Part shown: one piece after another, positions 13,720 to 24,219 of the stretch | Position numbering within the stretch: position 1 is the stretch's first letter | Layout: each line of letters starts with the position of its first letter | The notes under the pieces: model-generated | Seen by the model: only the letters and a program-made list of their open reading frames with translations | Told to the model about the DNA's origin: nothing | The model's database searches: none | Position numbers and translations under genes: made by a program | Source: Atrichornis clamosus | Taxonomy: Eukaryota > Chordata > Aves > Passeriformes > Menuridae | Reading direction: 5' to 3' | Assembly: GCA_013400975.1 (NCBI GenBank) | Contig: WBMZ01008944.1 | Coordinates: 29,559-93,558, forward strand | Length of the DNA stretch: 64,000 nucleotides

Positions 13720-13960
13720 TTGATCAAAACTTCTATTTTGGTAATGAGTTAATCACCGTTACTCTCTGAGTAATGCTCTCCAGCCTGTTTTGTGCCCACC
13801 ACGCACTAGATCTGTCTAGACCACACACTTGCTGCACTTGCCTGTGAGCGCTCTGCGGGAGGTGCCGTGACCAGACACGCATTTGCTTCTGTCAGCGAGA
13901 TCTGTCACCCTGTCACATAAGGAAATAACACTGGCTTGACAAGTCTACGTTGGCAGCTTC
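13720..13960. promoter_or_regulatory. Candidate regulatory block with imperfect palindrome
   Basis: GAGTTAATCACCGTTACTC around 13747-13765 is an imperfect inverted repeat resembling an HNF1-type site. It is followed by a GTCTAGAC palindrome (SMAD-type) next to ACCACA (RUNX-type). No repeat family is seen. Function is inferred from motifs only. Confidence 0.2.
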
Positions 13961-14639
13961 TCCTTCCCTGCTCCCTTTCAGGTGTCAGATTATTTGTTTC
14001 AGTATTTTTTGCAGGAACCAGTGTTGCACTGATGGGGGTACGCTTCCTCAGAGGCCCCTGCCCTTGCCCTCAATGACAGGCACCCTCCTCTCCTGTTACA
14101 CTCCTTCAGAAGATGTAGCAGAGGCTCAGCATCTGTGAATTCTTACAGAAAATCCCCAATAGCTCTGAAATTTTAGCACAGTCCCCTCCCTCTCCCCCTC
14201 AGTTCTTTTGAGCATCTTTTAAGATTTAGATTATGAGGTCTAGACGAACTTGAAAGCACCATATTTATTTGGAAAGTACGTATTAACCTGGTGCTTTGAA
14301 CTTGGTTGGAGGGCTTGTTTGTTTTCAGTGTTATATTAGTTACATAAATCTCTTTTTTATGTTTCTGCATGAAAACTTTGCTGTCGACCAAGACTGTATA
14401 CAAAGACTGAGTCACTTCCTTTGAGGCATACTATGTTAAAACATGGGATGAGTGTCTGAGATCTCCATTTTGTGGTTAAAAGCTAAAATAAAGAAATCTT
14501 CCAAGAGCAGCTGGCAGAAAATATTTGTAATGAGAGCTGCCAACTACTAGAGGAAAGTGCCTTATTTATACAGGGGCACCACTGAGACAGACTGAAGAGA
14601 CAGACTGTGTTGGATTTAGAAAATGAAAATCACCCAAGT

Positions 14640-15290
14640 GGACAAGGCTGTAAAAACTATACAATATAAAAAATGAATCTTGCAATGCAGCAGCACCTGC
14701 ATCTGGCAATCTCATTCATGCCTTCTGCAGGAGAAAAACATTCTTGCTTTATCAAATAAACCCCATAATTACATTGCTTAAGTAGGATATTAAGTGGCAT
14801 CATATTAAGCCATTACATGACCCTTGTCATCATCAGCCCTGTCAGGCAGTGAGGAGAGCTGTTGCTCCCTGCTGATTTCTCTGGGTATCTATTCAAACAC
14901 ACTGCGGTAATTAGAAACATCTAAATAAAGCCCTGCCCAAGGATTACAAGGGCTGAATGGAAGAAACATTTTTTCTGGAGGTTACAATGCCCTTACCTGC
15001 CGTTGTTGTGTGTGCACACACATCCTTGCCAATGTCCCTCATTTGATATAATCCAAAGCTCTATGAGGTAGGAAAGCAAAGAGGTTCAAAGGCGGCCTCC
15101 TTTTCCTCCTCTGATTGATAGAGCCTCTGCTATTGGCAATGAGGATCTTTCCACAGGGCTTGAAAGCCAAATGTGCTAATTCCCCCTGCTTTACTCCTTT
15201 ATGCCTTTCTCTGAAGGGAAACCTGCAGGTTTCAGATGCCAGCTTCATTCTAGGCATCCTTCCTAATTACCTGAACTGCCATTGTTAAAT
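14640..15290. promoter_or_regulatory. Candidate conserved noncoding block
   Basis: Long TE-free stretch with GGTAATTAG, TGATTGATAG (PBX/MEIS-type), ATCCAAAGC (TCF-type), CATTGTTA (SOX-type) and a perfect TGTGTGTGCACACACA palindrome at 15007-15022. It contains no plausible coding frame. It is typical in appearance of an ultraconserved-type enhancer next to a developmental regulator, but this is inference. Confidence 0.28.
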
Positions 15291-16249
15291 GTAGCACACA
15301 TATTGATCACTATCATGAATGTTGCCTTTCTAATATTTAGTGACTGTGAATCAAACTGTGTCACAGATGTGGATTTCAATCACAAGGTATATCTGAGTGC
15401 ATCCCACAGATTCCCCTTCCTTATAGTAACTAGATCTGAATCCAGAAAAAAAAGTCACTCAAGTTCCTGTTCTTTAGTTATCCTCTAAGTTAATAGGATT
15501 AGCTTGGGAACACTACTGGGTACCTAGTCCTAGGAAAAATTTGAGCTTCTGGTGGGAGAAACCCCTTGCTGATCATGAAAGGTATTTGGGAACATGCTTC
15601 TAGACTGGAATGCCTCCAAGATTTAGGAAGCAGATGGCCTAGAAAGGTCTACTTTCATTTTTCAAAGCACCAATTTCAACATTTGCCTTTCACTTAATTG
15701 TGTTTCAAGAGAACATTTCTTCACTTCGCACAGGAAAACCACCACAAAGGATTCCCAGCTCTGTGCTGTGCTACCATCCCTGCTTCTCCCTCACTCGCAG
15801 GATTTACCTCTCCAATGCCTGGACTCAGATGCTGCTGTGCTTTTCATCAACTGCAAAAATTGTTCCCAAGCAAGCTCACAAACTAGCTGCACTTCATGCC
15901 ACTTATTACACAGTTTGTAATAATGCTTTATGGAAAGGAAAAAGTCAGATATATCAATAGTCTTTGTCAAAAGGTGGGTTTAAAAATTCTAAGATACTTG
16001 AGGAGAAATTGAAGCTGTCCACTTCAATCACAAAGGCAGCCTTATATTTCACAGCCAAGGGCCAAAGTATCACAGGCTGAGACATGACAATAATGCAAAT
16101 TATTTGGCCTGAATTATTTGACACAGTCATGTGTAAAGGTCTGAGAATTATTTTGGTCTATTTAATTCATTGCCTGTTAACAATCTATTCCCTTCTTTCT
16201 CTCTTTCATGACTGTGTTGTATCCCAGGTTGAGAGGATCCAGTTCTAGC

Positions 16250-17033
16250 CACGAGATGCCATATAATGCCAAGTCCTGCACTTAGGTCACAATAACCCCA
16301 TGCAGCACTACAGGCTAGGGCAAGAGTTGCTGGAAAGATGCCCTGTGGAATAACACCATGGGGTGCTGGTCAACAGTGGCTGAACATGAGCCAGTGTGTG
16401 CCCAGGTGGCCAGGAAGACCAGTGGCATCTTGGCCTGTGTTAGAAATAGTGTGTCCAGCAGGGGCAGGGCAGTGGCTGTGCCCCTGTACTCGGCACTGGT
16501 GAGACTGAACCTTGAATCTTGTGTTCATCTTTGGGCCCCTCAATTCAAGCAGGACATTGAGGTGCTGGAGTGTGTCCAGAGAAGGACGACAGAGCTGCTG
16601 AGGGGTCTGGAGCACAAGTCCTGTGAAAAGCAGCTGAGGGAGCTGGGGTTGTTTAGCCTGGAGAAAAGGAGGCTCAGGGGAGACATTGCTCTCTACAACC
16701 ACCTGAAAGGAGTTTGTGGTGAGGTGGGCATCAGCCTCTTCTCCCAAGTAACAAGCGACAGGACAAGAGGAAACAACCTCAAGTTGTGCCAGTCAGGGTT
16801 TATATTGGATATTAGCAAAAAAATTCTTCACCAAAAGGGTTGCCAGACATTGGAACAGGGTGCTTAGGGAAGTGGTGGAGTCACCATCCCTTGAAGTGTT
16901 CAAAATACGTGTGGATGTGGCACTCAGGGACATGGCTTAATAGTGAACCTGGTAGTGAAAGGAGCATGGTTTGATTTGATGAACTTAAAGGTCTTTTCCA
17001 ACCTTAACAATTCTATGATTCTATGATATGAAA
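16250..17033 (+). mobile_element. CR1 LINE, 3' end with decayed reverse-transcriptase ORF2
   Basis: The translation retains CR1 ORF2 landmarks in order: a [19 protein letters not shown] region, [43 protein letters not shown], then ASQ-like SDRTRGN. The 3' end is 'ttccaaccttaacaattctatgattctatgat', the CR1 octamer terminus. A 169-codon open frame (16358-16867) survives inside it. Stops and shifts upstream show it is dead. It is the longest single-segment TE copy in the window. Confidence 0.93.
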
Positions 17034-17579
17034 AACTACAACATTTGGCCAATATTTCCCCCAGCATACAGAGCACATCTTTTGTGATCAAGAAGGGCCC
17101 CATAACGCTAAGACTTCCCAGTTCCCAAACATGTAATTTATTCATGTGATTGCCTAGATAGGTGCACAATTGCACACTCCCAATCAGCTGGGGTGGGGAG
17201 GGAAGGGGTGAACAATAGGTTATCTGGTAATCCTCTGGCCTTTTTAGACCAGAATAGCTCTTCCAAAACAAACATGCTGCAATAGCAGCTCTAGAATGGC
17301 TCACAAGGTGGCTTTGCTTTCCTGAAAAAGATTATTTCTCATGAATAATCATTGCCTGCTGGAAATACAGTGGCTTTTCTTCAACTAGCGTGACCTAGTG
17401 AGAACTACTCCCAAGCAACTACTGGGAGATGATGTATTCTGTAGCAGTTATTATAGCAAATTTGCTCAGGTAGAGAAGGTCAGGTGAGGTGTTGACTAGA
17501 AATGCTCTTGGGCCAACTTACCCAGAGGTTAAGGCGCAATAAGGAGCAGGAGATTTTACCTAAGCACATTTCACAGGCT

Positions 17580-18080
17580 CAAAATTGATGCTGAAAAAAA
17601 AGCCAAGTCTATTTTTGTCTCTTGTCATCTGTGCCTCAATCACAGTATAGAATTACTCTGGTCCAGCGACTGCCTGCCCGGAGAAGGGCGCATATTCATT
17701 CCACCTCCAGGGTTTCCATTAACACAGCAGTTACACTGTCATTTGGGCAGAAGGCCCGAGTCAAAGCACTGCTTCATTTGATCTGCATCTGTCCTAAAGT
17801 AATATCCCTCTGCCCTTTCCATCCTGTTTCCCTCCGAGGAAGCAGACTGCTGTTTTTGTGAGGAATGACTGTCTCCATTGGACAGCCGAATACTTTGGAG
17901 CAATCACGCTAAGTAGGCAGCACTGCTGCTATGAATTACTGTCTACAGCACATTATGGTAACCTCCCTACTTTCTTTTTCCATTTCATTTGAGGACCTAG
18001 AAAGGAAAGGCACCTTTGTCTGCATGGTAATCATTCAAATATGATGCTTTTCAGCGATTCTTTCAAGGTAACAGAAAGCA
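17580..18080. promoter_or_regulatory. Candidate conserved noncoding block
   Basis: Repeat-free DNA with CCATTGGACAG (inverted CCAAT), CTTTGTCTGCATGGTAAT that resembles a SOX-POU composite, ATTCAAAT, CATTAAC- and GAATTAC-type homeodomain words. No coding potential. Conservation was not tested. Confidence 0.27.
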
Positions 18081-18829
18081 ATTTTGTCGAAAAAGAAGAA
18101 TGTTCAAATAACATGGATCCTACTCTCCCCTTATGTTTGGCATGGTGGAATTTATAGGCAGGCCTTGTATTTCTATGGGATTGAAAATTTGGCATTCCAG
18201 AGGTCCCAATTCAAAATTATCCCTTTTTTTACCACCAAATTTTACTGTCATGATATCAGGTTACTATTTCATATAACTTAAAGAAATTTATGGATCTGAT
18301 ATTGTAATGGATGCTTTTACTTCTACTGGCAATTTCACACATTTTCCCCAGTCTGCATGTCTTTTGAGATAAGAAAAGGCCCCAGCTAGAACAGGAACCT
18401 GTAACACAGGAAGATTGCCATCCTCTACCAACCTAACACAAAATTTTGAGGCTTATTTATTTATGGTTTTTGTGGTAGTACCCTGGAAACCATGAACCAA
18501 ACCATGTACACATCCCTGTAAATCCTTCTAATGAAAACATCTTGATTTGCAAAGGTAATTCTTTGAAAAGGAAAATGTTGAATAGTCATGGTATCTTTAC
18601 AATCTAGGATTCTTAGGACTAATTTAGGAATGACAAACTGTTATCTCAGTGATTTCATTCTGTAAGATAGATGAGAGAGATATTATTGGGGAATATTTAT
18701 TCTGAACGACCTTAGGGTTTCCTCCAAGGGAGAAAGGATGCTCAGCTCTTAAGTGTCAAGTTCTATTTAGCTATTTCTAATGATAACAGTGACCTCTTGT
18801 GGATATTTCTAAAATCTTTTCTAATTCAA

Positions 18830-19310
18830 GTTATTTTAACCTGGTGGTAGCTTTGGATCTGATTTTTGGCATTTCTAATACATTAGTTTCTGTTAATAAA
18901 AGAAGAAAAGATTTCTCCCTTGGCCTTGGCCTATTACTAGGCCCCTAATTTCAATGTACCAGATCTCTAAGTTAGAAAGGAAAATAGTACATTTATTGAA
19001 GAGGAAGAGAGTTGTTTTAAAAAAGAAATGGATTGGCTTCAGATTTACTAATTAAGCATGCTATTCTATCTAGAAGTCATGGACAGATTTTCGTATTTCC
19101 GATTAAAGCTATTACATCTGTTTGAGCAAAACCAGCTTGCTTGTGTTTCCTTAATTAAAAATTCCACTGACCATTAAATTGGTTTCTAATGAGTCAGTAA
19201 TAACTGCACCTGGACTAACAAATCTGTCTTTTGACTTCAGACACGTAAAGTATCTTTGAACTGGTGTCACAGGACGTTATGTACTGTACCTCACTTTTTG
19301 GTTTCCAGCT
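18830..19310. promoter_or_regulatory. Candidate conserved noncoding block (weak)
   Basis: Contains TTAATTAAAAATTCC, ACCATTAAATTGG, TCTAATGAGTCAGTAAT (AP-1 core TGAGTCA) and GCACCTGG E-box words, without any repeat signature. It is the weakest of the listed blocks. Confidence 0.18.
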
Positions 19311-19529
19311 GCATGTCATGCCGCCTTACACTTGTGTTTAGCCCTCATGCTGTGGCTTCTCAGAGTCAGAGGCCGAGACCTGGTCTGCAGTTAGCATTCA
19401 TCAGTGTTTGAACCTGGGAGCCTGAGGTTTATACCAAAGCAGCTGAGTCTCATCTACAGTCTGCTAACGGCACTGGTAGGTTTTAGCAGAAAGACTGGAT
19501 GAATAAACACAGGACATGAGTATCTCTTT

Positions 19530-19955
19530 CATTGAAACACGGAATGATTTAGGTTGGAAGGGACCTTAAAGATCACCGAGTTCCAACCCCTCTGCCGTGG
19601 GCAGGGACACCGCCCACTAGACCAGGTTGCTCAAAGCCCCATCCAACCTGGCCTTGAACACTTCAGGGATGGGGCATCCACTTCTCTGGGCAACTTATTC
19701 CAGTGTCTCACCACTCTCACAGCAAAGAAATTCTTCCTAATATCTAATCTAAATGCACTCTAAGTTTGAAGTCATTCCCACCTGTCCTGTCACTACATGC
19801 CCTTGTAAAAAGTCCCTCTCCAAGTCTCTTGTAGGCTCCTTCAGGTACTGGAAAACTGCAACTAGGTCATCCCAAAGCCTCTTCTTTTCCAGGCTGGACA
19901 AACCCAATTCTCTCAGCCTGTCTTCAAAGGAGAGGTGTGCCATCCCTCAAGCTGA
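19530..19955 (-). mobile_element. CR1 LINE 3' fragment
   Basis: The plus strand reads the reverse complement of a CR1 3' end: 'ttggaagggaccttaaagat', 'gggcagggacaccgcccactagacc', 'gccttgaacacttcagggatggggc' and 'ggcaacttattccagtgtctcacca'. The minus-strand frame 19943-19749 keeps [21 protein letters not shown] ORF2 sequence. Confidence 0.93.
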
Positions 19956-19969
19956 AAAGGAATCATGAG

Positions 19970-22900
19970 GGTGCAGATGGGAAAAAATACCTAGTGTTTT
20001 TCCCAAGGGCTAGTCCTGGAAGAAGTCCCTCCTGTTTAATAACTCCTGAGGTTTACATAACCATGGAAGTGTTACAAACCTGAAAGACAGCAGCACAGAG
20101 GAGGACAAGGATAATGTGCCTGAAGACCTACAGGACTGAATTGAATGGAAAGGAAACTCAATCATGCAAAATACATTTTGGAAGTAGCAATGAAAAGAGT
20201 GAAGGAAAGAGTGAACTTATGATGATCCATCAATGCCACTGGGATCCATCAAGGGGAAGATTCAGTCTTGAGGAAGATGTGTCCCGTTCAAGTGGGGAAA
20301 TACTGGAATATATTACAGTGTGCATTTCTAGGCATGTATATTAAAGACACAGGAACTTGAAAGAGGATGTCATGCAGAGATGGGCTACTTTGACCATCAG
20401 GGAAGACAAGAAAGCTATCGTGCTCCTGCCAGTAAAAGGAGGGCTGAAGAAAATTGATTACTCTGCACAGATCAAGTTGGGCTGGAGGACATGGAAGGGG
20501 AAATCTGCAGAGCCACTGAGCCTAGAAGCTTTGGCAGTCTTTGCTTTGACCAGTCAGTGTCTGCAGTAGGTGAAGGATTGAAGTCCCACCATCATGTGAG
20601 GAGCCTGAAGGGACAGCAAAGAGAATGATGTGTAGCAAAAGGAAGAATGAACACCCCTTCCATATATGTCATGGGATAGACATAAGCAACAATTTACATT
20701 TATGTAAAAAAGCAATCTGTTTCATGATGAGCAAATAAAAAGGAGCACACACTTGGCTGAAAGGAGCAGTCATTGGAAGTGTGAACCAGGGTTTGTTAAT
20801 GGACTTTTTACATATGCTGTCAATAGCAGGTATTAGCACTGGCTGAACGATGCCAATAATTTACACAATAATCTCATATTCGGAGGACTTATAGCAGAGG
20901 ATAGAAGACACAGCAAGTTTTGCAAAGTGACACTGTAGTTGCTTTCTTTATCCAGGGACCATTTATTAACACAAGTAATATCATCACCTCTCCCAGCTCC
21001 CCCTGCAAACTATGTCATACTTTAAAAAGAAAAGAGGGGGGAAAAAAAGCAGAAGATAAGCTTCCTGACATCGACTGTTCCCTGTACTTCTTTTCAGGAC
21101 CCTGTGAAACTTGGCTGGTAACAAATTTTTCCTTTTCTTTACTTATACAGTTAATTCATAGTGAAAATACCACATATATAGAAATGCATATTCAGTAAAG
21201 CAGATAGCTGATAAAAAGCCTAACCACAACATACTCATATTATTTTTTGTACACATTGTACTGAGCACTGTGAAACTGGGACACACAGTACTTAGAGCAT
21301 TACACTACACCAGGAAACCATATTCCATTACCATTTCACATGGGGAAGGAAGGGAAAAAACCCCACTGTTCATTTTGCTTGTTTTTCTTTTTCTGTAATT
21401 ACTTTTTGAGATTCATCACTTAATGATTTCAAAATTTCCATAGGTCTCAAAACCTCTCTCTCAAGTTTCAGAAACAGCAGCATGGCAGCAGTACAGCCAT
21501 GGGGATCAGCATTTCACCTAGGCAGTGTCACTGTGCTCACAGGTTTTGACTGAGCTCTCTTGTCATTAATCCAAGACTCTGGCCTTCAGATGTTTAATTA
21601 CCTTTCTTTGAAGTGATGCATGGTCATTTACAGTAGTGCAATTGTCCTCCTGGCCAGCGTCTGAGCCATGGAATTCTCCTTGAGAACAGAGAAGCTGAGG
21701 CACAGCATCTCTGTGATTCCTGGGTAAACTGCTCCACCAGCACCAGGGTGCTGCACCCTAGGCACCCCTCATTTGTCAGAGAACCACCGTGTCCCACAGC
21801 TCAGCAAAAGGGTAAGGAAAAAACCATGGTAGTCTGGGCAAGGGGGCAGCAGGGGTACACCGTCAGGATCACCAGGTTCCTGCCTGGGAGCCTACAAAAA
21901 TAAAAGCAGCGCTGACTCACTCACAAGTCCAGAGGCCAAATACAGCTCTGGTCACACTGGGCCAGAGCGACAGCCAGACCCTTGCAGTGTACTGTAGGAT
22001 TAGTCATGGTCTGAGGGAACAAGACAACACAGCACACTTAATACTAAAACAAGTTGTTCCCAGGGCTCTCAGAAACATCCCAGCCTCATTTACTCAATAT
22101 TTGTTTATTCTACTGGATCAATAATCTCTAAAAATGCAGATTTTTTCCTTAGCAGGAACAGGAATTTGGATTAGTGTCTCTCTCCTCTGCTTGGCCACCA
22201 ATTTTCATTAAAGTTACAAGAACTAAGACTACTCTCTCGCTGCAAAATCTTGCTGAAACCATCAAGCAGCTTAAAATTTTGTGGTGGGAAGGACTGTTCC
22301 TCCAGCCACGAGACCTTACGGAGTCCCACTGTTGTTGTCCCTGCTGGCAGCAGCACTTGGAGCTCTCTAGAAAGATGGGAAGGATTACTTCATGTTTTAC
22401 ATGCTTGGGGTATATTTTAACCACAACAATAAGTAGTGGTTGCAACATAACACTGCCTCTGTCAGTGGTTGTCATGGTTCAGTCTGAAGGGGCAGGATAA
22501 TGTATTTGCCTCCCAGTAGCTGTAGGAAGCTGGTTTCAGTCATCTGGTACTGGGTGCTTACTGGTGTGGCTAAAAGCAGAGGCACAGCCTTGTAGCCAGG
22601 CAGAGTTTTCTATCTAAAAATTTAGCAGGACAAATGAAGCATTAAAAGGAGACTCAGTGCCTCTTTCCAGAAGCAATCAGGAGACAAGTTTCTCTGTTGG
22701 CTGCTGGATGTGTGGATGCAGACAGATTCACAGGGCTTTCCCTAAGCTTCTTCTGGGAACTCTAAGGGAACTCCTGGCTCCAAGGAGAAGAGAGATTAAT
22801 TTTCCAAAGTACAAATATTATACTAAAACTCCCATAGGGATGAAGAACATACAGGCAATAATTGTCTGCACAAATGTGCCTAGGAAAAATACTTATATCT

Positions 22901-23200
22901 GTACAGCCCTTGAAGGCATAAAGTTATTGGCAAGAACGTAGTCAGTGGGACACACCATGGCATGGAGGATTGCGGTAGGGCCCTTCTCTGTGGTGCCTGG
23001 AAGTGGCTCCAGGTTAGGGTCAGGGTGAAGCCCGTGGGCTGGCTCAGTGCAGCACAGTAGGCTGCCCTTCTGCCTGAACAAGAGCCAAGAGGTAAGGGGA
23101 GGTGAGAGACGATAGGGTGACAAGTCACCTGGTGTTCCTGTTAGATGTTATGCAATGAGGGGAGCTGGGTAAGCAGCGGTAACCAAAATAAAGGTTTAAT
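19970..23200. other. Intergenic DNA, no gene recognised
   Basis: No exon, RNA gene or nameable repeat found. A TGTCATGGTTCAG start at about 22470 resembles an LTR edge, but the sequence after it does not fit the family seen at 23.2 kb. Confidence 0.55.
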
Positions 23201-23211
23201 GTGCTGGCTGT

Positions 23212-23794
23212 TGTCATGGCTCAACCCCAGATGGCAACTAAGAACCAGGCAGTCACTGGCCTCTCCCTGGTGGGATGGGGGTGAGAATCAGGAGGGTAAA
23301 AGTGAGAAACCTTGCGAGTTCAGATAAAGACAGTTTAATAGGGAAAGAAAAAGCCAGGCACGGCAGCAATCTGAAACAAGGAGTTCATTCACCCCTGTCA
23401 TGGACAAACAGGTGTTCAGTCAGCTCCAGGAAAGCAAGGCCCCATCACACACAGTGACAACTTGGGAAGACAAAGAGCATCACTCTGAACGGCTCCCCCT
23501 TTCTCCTTCTTCCTCCAGCTTTATATGCTGAGCATGACTCCATATGTCGTGGGGTATCCTTTTGGTCAGTTGGGGTCAGCTGTCCTGGCTGTGTCCCCTC
23601 CCAGCTCCTTGTGCACCCCCAGCCTATTCACTGGGGGGGTGAGGAGTAGAAAAGACCTTGACTCTGTGTAAGCCCTGCTCTGCAATAGCTAAAACATATC
23701 TGTGATATCAACTGTTTCCTCCACAAATCCAAAACACAGCCCCGATTGAGCTACTGCAAAGAGAAGTAACTCTACCCCAGCCAAAACTAGCACA
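23212..23794 (-). mobile_element. Solo LTR of an avian endogenous retrovirus
   Basis: It is 583 bp. Read on the minus strand it starts TGTGCTAG and ends CATGACA, giving the TG...CA ends of an LTR. A TATAAA box lies at 23525-23520 and an ATTAAA polyadenylation-type hexamer at 23339-23334, in the right order for U3-R-U5. I recognise the family from bird genomes by its ends and the 'aaagacagtttaatag' segment; I cannot name it with certainty. No internal retroviral coding region and no partner LTR are present. A clear target-site duplication is not visible. Confidence 0.85.
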
Positions 23795-24080
23795 CCATAA
23801 CAACAGCTGCACACAACTCCATGGCCTCCTGTGTTGCCCAGGAGGGGCTGGAGTGAGTGATGGAGTGCAGTGAGCCAGACAGGGGTGGCAGTGAGGTGGC
23901 TTAGCAAAAACACCCAAGTTCTGGCTTCTTTTCAAGCTTCTCCTGCTCTCCTCCTTACCCTTGAGCTCTTTTGTAATCCAGCACAGGAAAGATAAGACAG
24001 AAAAGGTATAGGGAAAGAAGAGCAGGGAAACTTGGCAAAGGACTGCCAGACTTAGAAAATGTCAGAAGGAAAGCATTTTG

Positions 24081-24210
24081 ATGAATCATAGAATAGTAGA
24101 ATCATTTAGGTAGGAAATTACCCTTAGGGTCAACATGTTAATCGCCTTTTCTCCAGGCTAAACAACACCAGCTCCCTCAGCTGCTCATCAAAGGACTTTT
24201 CTCTTGATAA
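24081..24210 (-). mobile_element. CR1 LINE 3' relic
   Basis: 'gaatcatagaatagtagaatcatttaggtagg' is the reverse complement of the CR1 terminus. A deletion then joins it to 'cttttctccaggctaaacaacaccagctccctcag', the antisense of the ORF2 end. Confidence 0.85.
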
Positions 24211-24219
24211 TGCTGAGTC

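Noticed and set aside
16358..16867. 169-codon frame as a cellular gene
   Set aside because: Its translation is the C-terminal part of CR1 ORF2; it is a dead transposon relic.
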